Below are positions 45,679-55,188 of a stretch of DNA of 64,000 nucleotides, piece by piece; the stretch's first letter is position 1; the number at the start of each line of letters is the position of its first letter. The position numbers were made by a program, and so were the translations under genes. The DNA is from Kitasatospora paranensis (GTDB lineage Bacteria; Actinomycetota; Actinomycetes; Streptomycetales; Streptomycetaceae). The notes beneath the pieces were generated by a model that saw only the letters and a program-made list of their open reading frames with translations, searched no databases and was not told the origin of the DNA. Location of the stretch: NCBI RefSeq assembly GCF_039544005.1, contig NZ_BAABKV010000001.1, positions 6,200,001 to 6,264,000 on the forward strand, given 5' to 3'.

Positions 45679-48140
45679 ATGGGGAACGTCGAGAAGGCCG
45701 TGCACCTGGTCCGGCAGCACGTGGCCGCCGGGGAGTCGGGCGCCATCGCCGTCGAACTGCTGAAGCTCGCGGCCGACAACAGGGGCATCTGGAACGCGCC
45801 GTGGGCCCGCGTGCTCGACGAGGTGCGTGCGCTGCCGCCGGAGAGCCGCACCGCGATCGCCGACGCGTTGGTTGCCCAGTACCACTCGGCCGAGGCCGGC
45901 CCGGTCGCCCGTGGCAACGCCCTGACCCTGATCGGTGTCATCGCGCGCGGCCTGCCCGGCGACCGGCTCTCGGCGGAGCGCCTCGAGAAGCTCGACGAGC
46001 TCGGCCGCCGGCAGACCTTCTGGTACCTGGAGCGCCACGAGGTCCTCGCCGAGGCCGAACTCGCCGCCGGTCGCGCCCTCGCACCCGCCGTCGTGGCCCT
46101 CTTCCGGCGCACGGCGCTGGAGGCCTACCGCGACGACGCGCTGCCCGCGCTCGCAGCCAAGCTCACGGAGCCCGTCCTCAACGTCGGCGAGGAATGGGCC
46201 GAGCGGGCACTGCGGGACGCCGATGGCGCGCCCGAATGGCAGGCCCTGCTGCGGCATGCGGCGACCGCCACGGCAGCCAGGCCCACCCGTGCGTGGGAGC
46301 AGCGGGCCCGCGCCCTGATCGAACCGCTGGGCGCCGACCGGGTCCGGACGACCGTGGTGCCCTGGTTCGCGCTCGCGGGTCGTCGCACCTTCGAGCTGGA
46401 GCGCCGGGAGTACGAGCCCGACATCAACAACGCCTACGACCCCTACAACGCCAACGCCCTGCGCGGACTGACCTGGGTGCTCGCCCTGCTGCCGTCGCAC
46501 CCGGACACCGCCCGTGCCCTCGGCGCCCTGGTCGAGACCTCGCTCAGGAAGGTCGCCGGGCTCGGCCCGCGCAACCCGAAGGTCGCCAACGCCGGTGTCA
46601 ACGCGCTCGCCCGCATCGACGGGGAGTCCGCCCTCGCCGAACTCGCCCGGCTCGCAACCCGAGTGACCTACAAGGGCACGCTCAAGCTGCTCGAAGCCGC
46701 CCTGGAGACCCGGGCCCAAGCGCTGGGTCTCTCCCGTGAGGAGATCGAGGAACTCGCCGTCCCTGCCTATGGATTGACCGAGGTCGGGCGCACCGAGCGG
46801 CAGTTGGGTGACGTCACGGCCGTGCTGGAGGTCCGGGGGCCAAGGCCGTCCTCGGCTGGCGCACCTCGGCAGGCAAGGGAGTCAAGAGCGTGCCGGCCGC
46901 GGTCAGGCGTGACCACGCCGAGGAGCTGAAGGAGCTGAAGGCCGCGGTCAAGGACATCGACAGGATGCTGTCCGCGCAGAGCGACCGCCTGGACCGGCAG
47001 TTCGTCGCCGACCGCACCTGGGCCTACTCCGCCTGGCGCGAGCGGTACCTCGACCATCCGCTGCTCGGCACCTTGGCCCGGCGCCTGCTCTGGACGGTCG
47101 ACGGCACGATCGTCGGGTTCGCCGACGGCGAGTTGCGCACCCTCGTCGACGACCCGGTGCGCGGAGGGGCCGACGTCCGGCTGTGGCATCCGGTGGGCCA
47201 CGAGCCCGCCGAGATCGTGGCCTGGCGCGACTGGCTGGAGCGGCACGGGATCACCCAGCCGTTCAAGCAGGCCCACCGCGAGGTGTATCTGCTGACCGAT
47301 GCCGAGCGCGCCACGGGCACGTACTCCAACCGTTTCGCCGCGCACATCCTGCGCCAGCACCAGTTCAACTCGCTGGCCGCAATCCGGGGGTGGCGCAACA
47401 AGCTGCGGCTGATGGTGGACGACTCGGCCCCGCCGGCCACGCGCGAGCTGCCGCAGTGGGGGCTGCGCGCCGAGTACTGGATCCACGGGGAGGGCGACGG
47501 CTACGGCGACGACACCACCGACTCCGGCAGCTACCTGCGCCTGGCGACCGACCAGGTCCGTTTCTATCCGATCGACGCCCCGGAGAACTCGGCGTCCTGC
47601 TACGGCGGCGACTACCGCATGTGGCTGCCCCACGGTGCCGAGCCGGTGGATTCCCTGCCGATCGCCGACATCCCGCCCCTGGTGCTGTCCGAAGTCCTGC
47701 GCGACGTCGATCTGTTCGTCGGTGTGGCGAGCATCGGGAACGACCCGACCTGGCAGGACGGCGGGCCCGAGGGCCGCTTCCAGGAGTACTGGACGTCCGT
47801 CGGCTTCGGGGAGCTCAACCAGAGCGCCGAGACGCGCCGCGTGCTGCTGGAACGACTCGTGCCCAGGCTGGCGATCGCCGACCGCTGCACCGTCGAGGGC
47901 CGCTTCCTGCATGTGAAGGGCGAGCGCCACACGTACAAGATCCACCTCGGTTCGGGCAACATCCTGATGACACCGAACGACCGGTACCTGTGCATCGTCC
48001 CGACGTCCGGCGCGGCTGCCCCGCAGACCGGGTACCTCCCCTTCGAGGGAGACCGCATGCTGGCCGTGATCCTCAGCAAGGCCGTGCTGCTGGCCGACGA
48101 CCTGAGCATCACGGATCCGACGATCCTGAGCCAGCTGTAG
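45679..48140 (+). CDS. DUF4132 (MolR-like) protein, frameshifted
   Basis: About 820 aa, ATG at 45679. The N-terminal 390 residues are helical repeats (armadillo/HEAT-like: LPALAAKLTEPVLNVGEEWA, NALRGLTWVLALLPSH). The C-terminal half holds the DUF4132 domain (RLMVDDSAPPATRELPQWGL, VEGRFLHVKGERHTYKIHLG, NDRYLCIVP). The break at GGGGG 46835-46839 is repaired by one base (VRGAKAVLGWRTSAGKG). Role unknown. The family appears with WGR and MolR proteins. Confidence 0.8.
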
Positions 48141-48172
48141 CGCCCGGCGTGGCAGACGGATGACCGAGGGGC

Positions 48173-48439
48173 TCAGACCTCGCCGTAGAGGGTGAGGACC
48201 ACGCCCTCGACCTCCATGCGGCTGCGCTTGATCAGGTCGCCGCGTCGCAGTGCGGCGAGGCAGCGTTCGAGCCGTTCGGTCTCCCCGGTGGTGAGCACGG
48301 CGGCGGCCAGGTCGCGCAGGCCGATCAGTATGGCCGAGGTGAGGGCCTCGGGGCGCGGGCCCGACAGCAGGACGACGGGCCGGCCCGTTCGGTCGCGGAC
48401 GATCGCGGTGTTCGAGCCTCCGTGCACGACAAGCAACAT
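48173..48439 (-). CDS. Small hypothetical protein
   Basis: 88 aa, ATG start, near the DUF4132 stop and convergent with it. Mixed alpha/beta pattern (RPVVLLSGPRPEALTSAILI). No family recognised. Confidence 0.5.
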   Translation of the reverse strand: MLLVVHGGSNTAIVRDRTGRPVVLLSGPRPEALTSAILIGLRDLAAAVLTTGETERLERCLAALRRGDLIKRSRMEVEGVVLTLYGEV

Positions 48440-48695
48440 CGCCTCCGTGTCCGACGAGCACGCAGCAGGTGCCGGAGGCTCGTGCGGCTCACAGCCTCGG
48501 GTAGGAGAAGACGATAGCCCCGATCTCCCGATTTTTATCCTTTTCCACCCTCTAACGGCGGTATGTCTTGCCCGCGTTCGCGGCGGGGCGGGTGCATGTC
48601 ACTGCGTCGCACACCCTCCGATCGCCGGCTGCCGTTCGTCCGTCCACGGACTGCGCGGCCGACCGCAGGCGGCCCGCGCCATTGCGCGGGCGGCG

Positions 48696-49073
48696 CTACT
48701 CGGGCCGCGGGTTGCGCCGCAGCAGGGAGTCCACGAGCGCGGCCACGTGCTGCCGGTCGGTGGCGGACAGCTGCTGGAGGCTGGCGATCAGGGTGGCGAC
48801 CTCGGGATCGGCGGCCGCTCCGGGGTCGCCCTCCGCGTACAGGTAGATCCCGCAGGCCTCGGCGGCCGCCCGCCGCACCGTCTCCAGCGGCAACTCCAGC
48901 CCGGTGGCGAGGCGTTCGAGCGTCGCGGGCTGCGGCATCCGCACCAGGCGCTCGGCGGTGGCGAGGTGGTGGACGGTGGAGCGCGGGAGGCCGCCGCGAC
49001 GGGCGACGTCGCCGTAGGACCAGCCCTGCGCGTCCAGTTGCCGCCTCATCATTCGCTGCAGTGCGTTGTCCAC
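48696..49073 (-). CDS. Xre-family HTH regulator
   Basis: 125 aa from GTG 49073 (longer starts exist). LDAQGWSYGDVARRGGLPRS then TVHHLATAERLVRMPQP is the helix-turn-helix, followed by a helical tail. It is divergent from the small-peptide gene at 49338 and probably controls it through the palindrome at 49267-49283. Confidence 0.78.
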   Translation of the reverse strand: MDNALQRMMRRQLDAQGWSYGDVARRGGLPRSTVHHLATAERLVRMPQPATLERLATGLELPLETVRRAAAEACGIYLYAEGDPGAAADPEVATLIASLQQLSATDRQHVAALVDSLLRRNPRPE

Positions 49074-49266
49074 GGGATGGTGTGCTTCCTGCTGTCGGAG
49101 CCGGCGGAAACGCGTCCGGGTGGCCCCGATTCTACGGGCGTACGGCGCGCCGTCCATGCGATCACGCATCCCACCTGCCGATTTCCCTCCATCGAGCGGT
49201 GATGACACGACGTGTTCGTGTCTGTACTTGCGGTCAACCCCGGGCAGCGATTAGCGTCCAATCTCG

Positions 49267-49283
49267 TCGGACAGAACGTCCGA
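49267..49283. promoter_or_regulatory. Palindromic operator candidate TCGGAC-N5-GTCCGA
   Basis: Perfect 6-bp arms, 55 bp upstream of the peptide start, in the divergent region shared with the Xre regulator. Confidence 0.5.
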
Positions 49284-49337
49284 TCTGACTGGACAGGAGT
49301 CGGGGGATCCCCCTGGCCCCGACAGAGAGGCACTGCC

Positions 49338-49544
49338 ATGAGCATGAACGTCACCGAGCTCAACGCCGAGACCGTGGAGCTGCTGCCGAGCCGCGAGGCG
49401 CTGGGACGGCTGAAGTTCGTGAAGATCCACGCCAACGTCGCCTTCGTCCACGCGCACAACGAGTCGTGGGCCGTGAACGACTACTCGCCGCTCGCGGTCG
49501 CGCAGTCCGAGGCGGCGCAGTCGATCAACGTCTACCAGCGGTAA
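49338..49544 (+). CDS. Small peptide, possible RiPP precursor
   Basis: 68 aa, ATG at 49338. The N-terminal half (MNVTELNAETVELLPSREAL) is leader-like and acidic. The C-terminal half (FVHAHNESWAVNDYSPL, then AQSINVYQR) is rich in Ser, Asn and His. A strong hairpin follows at once, then a membrane M50-type peptidase gene, the layout of a peptide precursor with its processing enzyme. No Cys, so lanthionines are excluded. The modification is unknown. Confidence 0.65.
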   Translation: MSMNVTELNAETVELLPSREALGRLKFVKIHANVAFVHAHNESWAVNDYSPLAVAQSEAAQSINVYQR

Positions 49545-49559
49545 TTCCCCCGCACGTGA

Positions 49560-49587
49560 GCGGACCGCGCCCGGTGGCGCGGTCCGC
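49560..49587 (+). terminator. Perfect 12-bp hairpin between peptide gene and peptidase
   Basis: GCGGACCGCGCC and GGCGCGGTCCGC with a CGGT loop, no T tract. Partial termination here would give more peptide than peptidase, as in many precursor-peptide operons. Confidence 0.7.
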
Positions 49588-49601
49588 CCACGAGGAAGGA
49601 C

Positions 49602-51019
49602 GTGTCCAGCGTGGCTGGAGACCTACCGACGGCGGCCGACGGCCACCCGCCCGCGGCGCCGCTCCCGGTGCCGCGGCTGACCACCGGACTGCGGCTGCAC
49701 GGCGAGTACCAGGGCGGCGGGTTCACCGAACCCCGCTACCTCGCCCGCCGCGGCGACGGCCAGGTGGTGCAACTGACCCTGCTGCTGCACCTGGTGGCGG
49801 GATCGATCGACGGCACCCGGGACACCGGGGCCATCGCGCACCAGGTCAGTGCCCGCTACGGACGCGAGGTCAGCGCGGAGAACATCGACTACCTCATCGA
49901 GCACAAGCTCCGGCCGATGGGGATCACCGCGCCGCCCGGCGGCGCCGGCACCCTGGCCGACGCCCCTCGCTCGGACCTGCTGCTCGCCCTCACCGGCCGC
50001 CGCGTCCTGCTGCGCGAGCGCCAGGTCGTCCGGATCGCACGGTCGCTCGCCTGGCTGCACCGCCCGTGGGTGTCGGCCGCCGTCCTGACGGCCGCCGTCG
50101 CCCTGGACGTCTGGCTGTTCGCCTTCCACGGGGCGCTGGGCCCCGTGCTGCAGGTGCTGGACCAGCCCGTGCTCCTGCTCGCCGTGTTCGGCCTCACCGT
50201 CGCCTCGCTGCTGTTCCACGAGTTCGGGCACGCGTCGGCCTGCCGCTACGGCGGAGCGCGGCCGGGCCCGATCGGCTGCGGCCTGTACGTCCTGTGGCCC
50301 TCGCTCTACACCGACGTCACCGACGTGTACCGGATCGGCCGGGCCGGCCGGCTGCGCACCGACCTCGGCGGCGTCTACTTCAACGTCGTCTTCATACTGG
50401 GCCTCGCCGGGGCTACGCCCTCACCGGCCGGCCGCTCTTCCTGGCCGCGGTGCTCGTCGCGCACGTCGAGATCGTCGAACAGCTCATGCCGGTCGTCCGC
50501 CTGGACGGCTACTTCATCCTCGGCGACCTCGCCGGTGTCCCGGACCTGTTCGGCAAGATCCGGCCGACCCTGCTGAGCATGCTGCCCGGACGCCCCGTCA
50601 GGCCCGAGGTCGCCGACCTCAAGAGGTCCGCCCGCGCGGTGGTCACCGTGTGGGTGCTGACCATGGTCCCGCTGCTCGCCGGCGAGCTCGGCTACGTCCT
50701 GTGGAACCTGCCGAGGATTCTCACCACGGCCGTGCGCTCGCTCTCCGCGCAGGCCGCCGACACCCTCACCGCCTTCTCGGACGGGGAGTTCGCCACCGCG
50801 GCGATCGGCGCCATCGGGGTGCTCACCCTGCTGTGCCCGCTGGTCGGCGGCGCCTACCTCGCGGCCCGGACGGTTGCCCGGCTGCTCCGCCGGATCCTCG
50901 TCCGCCCGGCCTCGCGCGGACGGGCGCCCGCGGCATCGCACCGCCCCACGCCAACCGCCCCGCACGCCTCGGCCGAACCGCCGCCGGGCCCCGTGCGCAT
51001 CCTCAGGAGGTCTTCGTGA
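49602..51019 (+). CDS. Membrane M50-like zinc metallopeptidase of peptide clusters, frameshifted
   Basis: About 472 aa, GTG at 49602 with GAGGAAGGA. A PqqD-like N-terminal region (LLHLVAGSIDGTRDTGAIAH) is followed by membrane helices, LLFHEFGHASACR (HExxH, residue about 205) and VVRLDGYFILGDL (the LDG third ligand), the YydH/M50 pattern of peptide-processing proteases. The frame breaks at GGGG 50411-50414, and one added base gives GLAGGYALTGRPLF. It overlaps the secreted-protein gene by GTGA. Likely exports or matures the upstream peptide. Confidence 0.8.
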
Positions 51020-51713
51020 AACACCGTACTTCGCACCGGGCTTCGATCATCGGCCGGACGGCCGGACGCCTCGGCGTGCTGAGCGCCGCGTGCCTCACCG
51101 CGCTCGCCGTCGCCGCCCCCGCCGACGCCGTCCCGTTCTCCTCCCACCCGGGCCGCGGCGTCGCGGCCTTCGCGGACCACGCGGCCACGCACGCCAGCCG
51201 TGTCCACCCGGACCAGTACGACGACTCGTTCACCGTCCACGAACTCGGCTCCGTGTACAGCGTGGGCGCGAACAACCGGGCCACCGCCGTGTCGGCCGGC
51301 TGCTCGACCCAGCACCCGTGCCGGTCGATCGCACTGTCCTTCCAGATCGTGACCATGGCCGGGGACAATGTCCGGCTCAACGCCACCAACCTCGGCCGGG
51401 CGATCAACGAGCAGTGCCCCGGCTGCCAGACCCTGGCCGGCGCCTACCAGTTCATCGTCTCCACCCCGCAGCCGTTCCGGCTCAGCCAGGGGCCAGGAAC
51501 CAGCTGCTCGCCGTCCACCGCCGGCTGGACGCGCTGCGCACCTCGGACGACCCGATCTCCGTGGTCAAGCAGCGCGCGGACGACCTGGCCGCCCAGGTCA
51601 AGGCGATCCTCGACCGCGAGGCGTCGTCCGCCCCCAAAAGCGGTGTGGTGAACCCGCTGGCGAAGTCCGGCCCGAGCGTGACCATGCACCGCCACTACGA
51701 CGGGGCGAACTGA
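51016..51713 (+). CDS. Secreted protein of the peptide cluster, frameshifted
   Basis: About 232 aa, GTG at 51016 after AGGAGG. Signal peptide (LSAACLTALAVAAPADA). The mature part has CSTQHPCRSIALSFQIVTMA and INEQCPGCQTLAGAYQFIVS (four Cys). The frame breaks at GGGG 51489-51492, and one added base continues QGARNQLLAVHRRLDALRTS. No family recognised. Acts outside the cell, possibly with the peptide. Confidence 0.7.
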
Positions 51714-51736
51714 GCGACGGCCGGCCCCGAGGACGC

Positions 51737-51781
51737 GGGCCGCCGGGTGCGCCACCACAGCGCGCGCCCGGCGGCCCGCCG
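51737..51781. terminator. 13-bp GC-rich hairpin after the peptide cluster
   Basis: GCGGGCCGCCGGG and CCCGGCGGCCCGC pair perfectly around a 19-nt loop, 24 bp after the secreted-protein stop. Confidence 0.65.
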
Positions 51782-52008
51782 TGGTGTCGGCGCGTCGGGT
51801 GGCCGTGCCTCGGCCGGGCAGCGGAAGCCGCTCATGGTGCTGCCGGACCTTCGGTGAGTTCCTGGATGGGTAGGGTGGCCGGGTTGTCCGCCAGTGGGGC
51901 CGGCGGCGCTCGGATTTCCACGGAACCGCGACATTCGGATCTGTTGAGTCCCCGTCACCGGTACTACGCTGCGGTGAGGTGCGATCCGTGGCGCGGTGAG
52001 GGGGATTC

Positions 52009-52734
52009 ATGGCCATCGAGCTGCCCGGCGAGGTGGTGTCGTTCCTTCAGTTCATCGGGGTGAACTGGCCCCAGGTGAACGAGGACTCCGTCCGCGAGTT
52101 CGGCGCGCACGTCAAGGAGTTCGCCGAGAACCTGAGCCGGACGCACGAGAGCGCCGGCTCGACGATCCAGCAGATCGGCGAGGCCTACCAGGGCGCCGGG
52201 TACGACGTGCTGGCCGCGAAGTGGGCCCAGCTGTCCGACAGTCACATGCGGGAACTGATCCAGGCCTGCCACGTGGTGTCCACGGCCCTGGACGTCGCGG
52301 CGGACGCGATCATCGCCATGAAGATGGAGGCGATCGGCGAACTGATCGCCATGGCGGCCGCGTTCGTCGCCGACCAGGCGGCCGCGGTGGCGACGCTCGG
52401 CGCGGCCGAGGCGGCGCTGGTGCTGATCGAGGAGGCGGCGGAGAAGCTGGTCGACTTCCTGGTCCAGCAGATGGAGCAGTACATCATCGGGCAGGTCATC
52501 GAGGCGGCGATCAATCCGCTGGTCGAGACGGTGGAGAAGGCGGTCAGCGGGCTGGCCTACCGCGCCGTCGAATCCGCGCTGGGAGTCTCCGGCGGCGGTC
52601 CGGCGGGCGAGGGCTTCCGGATCGATCCGGAGGCGGTGATGGCCCACGCGCAGACGATCAGGCAGCACGCCGACGAGGTGCGGGGCCACGGGGATGTCTT
52701 CCTCGCCAAGCTCTCGGGGGTGAGCTTCGAATGA
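52009..52734 (+). CDS. WXG100-like partner of the second deaminase toxin
   Basis: 241 aa, paralogue of the gene at 44356-45081. It starts MAIELPGEVVSFLQFIGVNW and shares the Ala-rich hairpin (ELIAMAAAFVADQAAAVATL) and C-terminus (AKLSGVSFE). 4-nt overlap with the toxin gene. Likely export partner. The paralogue pair lies 7 kb apart in opposite orientation, indicating duplication of a toxin delivery module with a new toxin tip. Confidence 0.8.
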   Translation: MAIELPGEVVSFLQFIGVNWPQVNEDSVREFGAHVKEFAENLSRTHESAGSTIQQIGEAYQGAGYDVLAAKWAQLSDSHMRELIQACHVVSTALDVAADAIIAMKMEAIGELIAMAAAFVADQAAAVATLGAAEAALVLIEEAAEKLVDFLVQQMEQYIIGQVIEAAINPLVETVEKAVSGLAYRAVESALGVSGGGPAGEGFRIDPEAVMAHAQTIRQHADEVRGHGDVFLAKLSGVSFE

Positions 52735-53636
52735 CCAACCCGGTCACGCAAGCGCTGGAACACGCCCTGGAGAAGGCCGGCACGGCCGCGGGCAAGGACG
52801 GGGTCAAGGCCGTCGAGAACCTGCTGGGCGACACCGAGAAGGGGCTCACCCAGTCCGCCAAGAACCATATGGTGCACGAAGCGGAGAAGGAGGCCGAGCT
52901 CAAGGGGATCCTGGGCGGCGCCCACACCCCGGACGAGCTCCGTTCGAAGATCGACTCGGCCACCCCCGTCTACCACATCCGGCCCGACGGCGTGGTCCAG
53001 CGGCTGACCGGGGGCGGCCCGAAGAAGCTCGAGCAGGCGGACATCGACCGGCTCCCGCTCAAACTGGACGCGAACCACCGGATAGAGCCGCCCAAGGTCA
53101 ATCCCGGTGAGCGCCCCTACCCGCTGCCCGAGAAGCCCAAGACGGGGAGCCGGCCCAAAGTCCCCTCGCAGCAGGTGCCCTTCGACCACGACGAACTGGC
53201 CGAGGCCACCCAGCTCGCCCGCCACGAGGACAAGAGCTACGGCGGCTACCGCAAGAACGCCACCACGGGCGAGTACGACTTCCAGGCGAACAACTACGCG
53301 GCCGCCCGCTACGGCCACGAGGGCGACGAGGACGGATTCATCCTCGTCGCCAGGAGCCAGAACCGCGGGCCGCATTCGGAACCCGCCCTCGGGGTGCCCT
53401 TCCTGGAGGGCGGATCGGCGCACGGGCTCACCGCCCTGTACACCGAACGAGAACCCTGTTCGAGCGGTGTGAACTGCAGCGCCTGGATGCACGAACACCT
53501 GCCCGACCACGTCCAGGTGCGGCACACCGTCGAGTACGGGGACACCAAGGAGTCCCGGGATCTCGGGAACCGGCAGATGGAACACCACCTCAACGCGCTG
53601 AGAGTGCCCAAGCCGCACAACAAGTACAAGCCCTAG
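52731..53636 (+). CDS. Polymorphic toxin with C-terminal nucleic-acid deaminase domain
   Basis: 301 aa, ATG. Residues 1-60 are similar to the N-terminus of the RHS toxin (NPVTQALEHALEKAG). A Pro-rich linker (PGERPYPLPEKPKTG) leads to the toxin domain (about 165-301): GPHSEPALGVPFL supplies HSE and TEREPCSSGVNCSAW supplies the PC...C zinc ligands, as in XOO_2897/Pput_2613-type deaminases. No RHS cage. Immunity is likely from the next gene(s). Confidence 0.82.
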   Translation: MTNPVTQALEHALEKAGTAAGKDGVKAVENLLGDTEKGLTQSAKNHMVHEAEKEAELKGILGGAHTPDELRSKIDSATPVYHIRPDGVVQRLTGGGPKKLEQADIDRLPLKLDANHRIEPPKVNPGERPYPLPEKPKTGSRPKVPSQQVPFDHDELAEATQLARHEDKSYGGYRKNATTGEYDFQANNYAAARYGHEGDEDGFILVARSQNRGPHSEPALGVPFLEGGSAHGLTALYTEREPCSSGVNCSAWMHEHLPDHVQVRHTVEYGDTKESRDLGNRQMEHHLNALRVPKPHNKYKP

Positions 53637-53730
53637 GCACCCCGCTGAGCCCCGGTGGGGGCGGCACGGCGGACAGTAGACTGGCCCGCACCGAAGACGC
53701 AGCTGTCGCCCAACCTGGTAGGAGAAGCCC

Positions 53731-54318
53731 ATGCCGGATCGGATCGATCGGGCCACCCTGGAGTCGGTGTTCCCGTCCGGTGCTCCGGTCGTCCTCGAAG
53801 GCGCTGCGCTCGATGCCGTCCCGCACCTGCCGACGCGGGAGTTCCTCCGCGACGTGGGCCTGCCGGACGAGAACTGGCTGCGGGTCGATCCCGACTACAA
53901 GCAGGGGGCGCCCCGGATCGGCTTCCGGAGCACGGCCGAGCGGTACCCGGAACTGGCGCTGGGATTCGAGAACTGGCTGTACCTCGGCGAGATCCTGCGC
54001 GACTCGATCGGGGTGGACGTCGTCACCGGCAAGGTCTTCTCCCACCCGGACGGCAACACGCCCCACCTGATCAACAGCAGCGTGGCGGACTTCGTCGGCT
54101 TCCTCTGCCTCCTGGAGATCGAGCGGCCCAATTACGACTGGGAGGCCTTCGACTCGGAGGACGAGGAGGAGCAGGCGGCCATCGAGGACGCGGGTTACCT
54201 CCCGGACCCGGACAAGCGGCTGCGGGAGCAGATGTCGGCCGCCGATCCGGTGGCCTTCGAGATGCCCGACTCCACCTGGAACACGGTGCTCGAGACCCTG
54301 GCGACGTATCTGCCGTGA
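53731..54318 (+). CDS. SUKH-like immunity protein
   Basis: 195 aa, ATG with GGTAGGAG upstream. FLRDVGLPDENWLRVDPDY, ENWLYLGEILRDSIGVDV and VFSHPDGNTPHLINSSVADF follow the SUKH-4-type strand order. It follows the deaminase toxin gene directly, which makes it the probable antidote. Confidence 0.75.
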   Translation: MPDRIDRATLESVFPSGAPVVLEGAALDAVPHLPTREFLRDVGLPDENWLRVDPDYKQGAPRIGFRSTAERYPELALGFENWLYLGEILRDSIGVDVVTGKVFSHPDGNTPHLINSSVADFVGFLCLLEIERPNYDWEAFDSEDEEEQAAIEDAGYLPDPDKRLREQMSAADPVAFEMPDSTWNTVLETLATYLP

Positions 54319-54364
54319 CCGAGCCGTCGACCAGGGCCCCGAGTCCGTCCGAGGAGAGGATCGC

Positions 54365-55186
54365 GTGACGCTCAGCAACGACCCGTTCGCCGAGAGGTTC
54401 GGACCCGACGGGTGCCGACGTTTCGACGACGGCCTGGTGCTACCCGTCCAGGTCGGACCGTACTTCCACACCCTCGCCGAGGAGCCCGCCGGGCTGGGCG
54501 CCTACGCCGACGCGATCGGCGCGGAGCTCCCGGCCCCGGAGCAGCGCGCCTGGACCCGGCTCGGCTCGGACCGGGCGTACGACATCGTGGCCGATCCGCA
54601 GCGGCGGGTCCACGGCCTGCTGATCCGGTACGCCGATGAGCCGCTCGTGTTCGTCAACTCCTCGCCGGAGGCCTTCGCCGCGAGCCTGCTCGGGCTCGAC
54701 GAGCTCCTCGACACCCTCGCCTCGACGGACGACCCCGGGCGTGCCGCGGCGGCGTTCGCGGGTCTCGAAGAGCGCCTCGCGGCCCTGGACCCGGAGGCGT
54801 TCGCGGACCGCGGGAGCTGGTGGCCGCTGGTGCTCGACGACATCCGCGACACGTCCAGCGTCGAGAACTACGCGGCGTTCGAGATCCTCGACGACAACGG
54901 CGACAAGCAGGTCTTCACGTCCTCCGGCTCGATCTGCCTGCATCCGGAGGAGCGGGTCTGGCGCAACCTGGAGGCCGCCGGCATCCAGCCCGAGCAGGTC
55001 GTCAGGATCTACACCGAGCTGGAGGCCTGCGCGATGCCCGGCCACTACTGCTCGATGTGGTTCGCCCTGGCCTTCCCCAACGCCCGGGTGACGCACAGCT
55101 TCCCGTACGGCGAGACGGCCGAGTCGCGCAGCGAGGGCATCCGACAGCTCCGCGCGGCGCTCGCGCAGCGCGGCCGAGGGGAGTAG
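54365..55186 (+). CDS. SUKH-4/deaminase-domain fusion protein
   Basis: 273 aa, GTG/ATG near 54365. Residues 1-125 are SUKH-like (LPVQVGPYFHTLAEEP, VFVNSSPEAFAASLLGLDEL). Residues about 195-270 resemble a deaminase fold (YTELEACAMPGHYCSMWF, VTHSFPYGETAESRSEGIRQ) but the usual PC is AC and no HxE is evident, so it is probably inactive. Such fusions recur beside toxin loci. A decoy or co-factor role is inferred. Confidence 0.7.
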   Translation: MTLSNDPFAERFGPDGCRRFDDGLVLPVQVGPYFHTLAEEPAGLGAYADAIGAELPAPEQRAWTRLGSDRAYDIVADPQRRVHGLLIRYADEPLVFVNSSPEAFAASLLGLDELLDTLASTDDPGRAAAAFAGLEERLAALDPEAFADRGSWWPLVLDDIRDTSSVENYAAFEILDDNGDKQVFTSSGSICLHPEERVWRNLEAAGIQPEQVVRIYTELEACAMPGHYCSMWFALAFPNARVTHSFPYGETAESRSEGIRQLRAALAQRGRGE

Positions 55187-55188
55187 CG

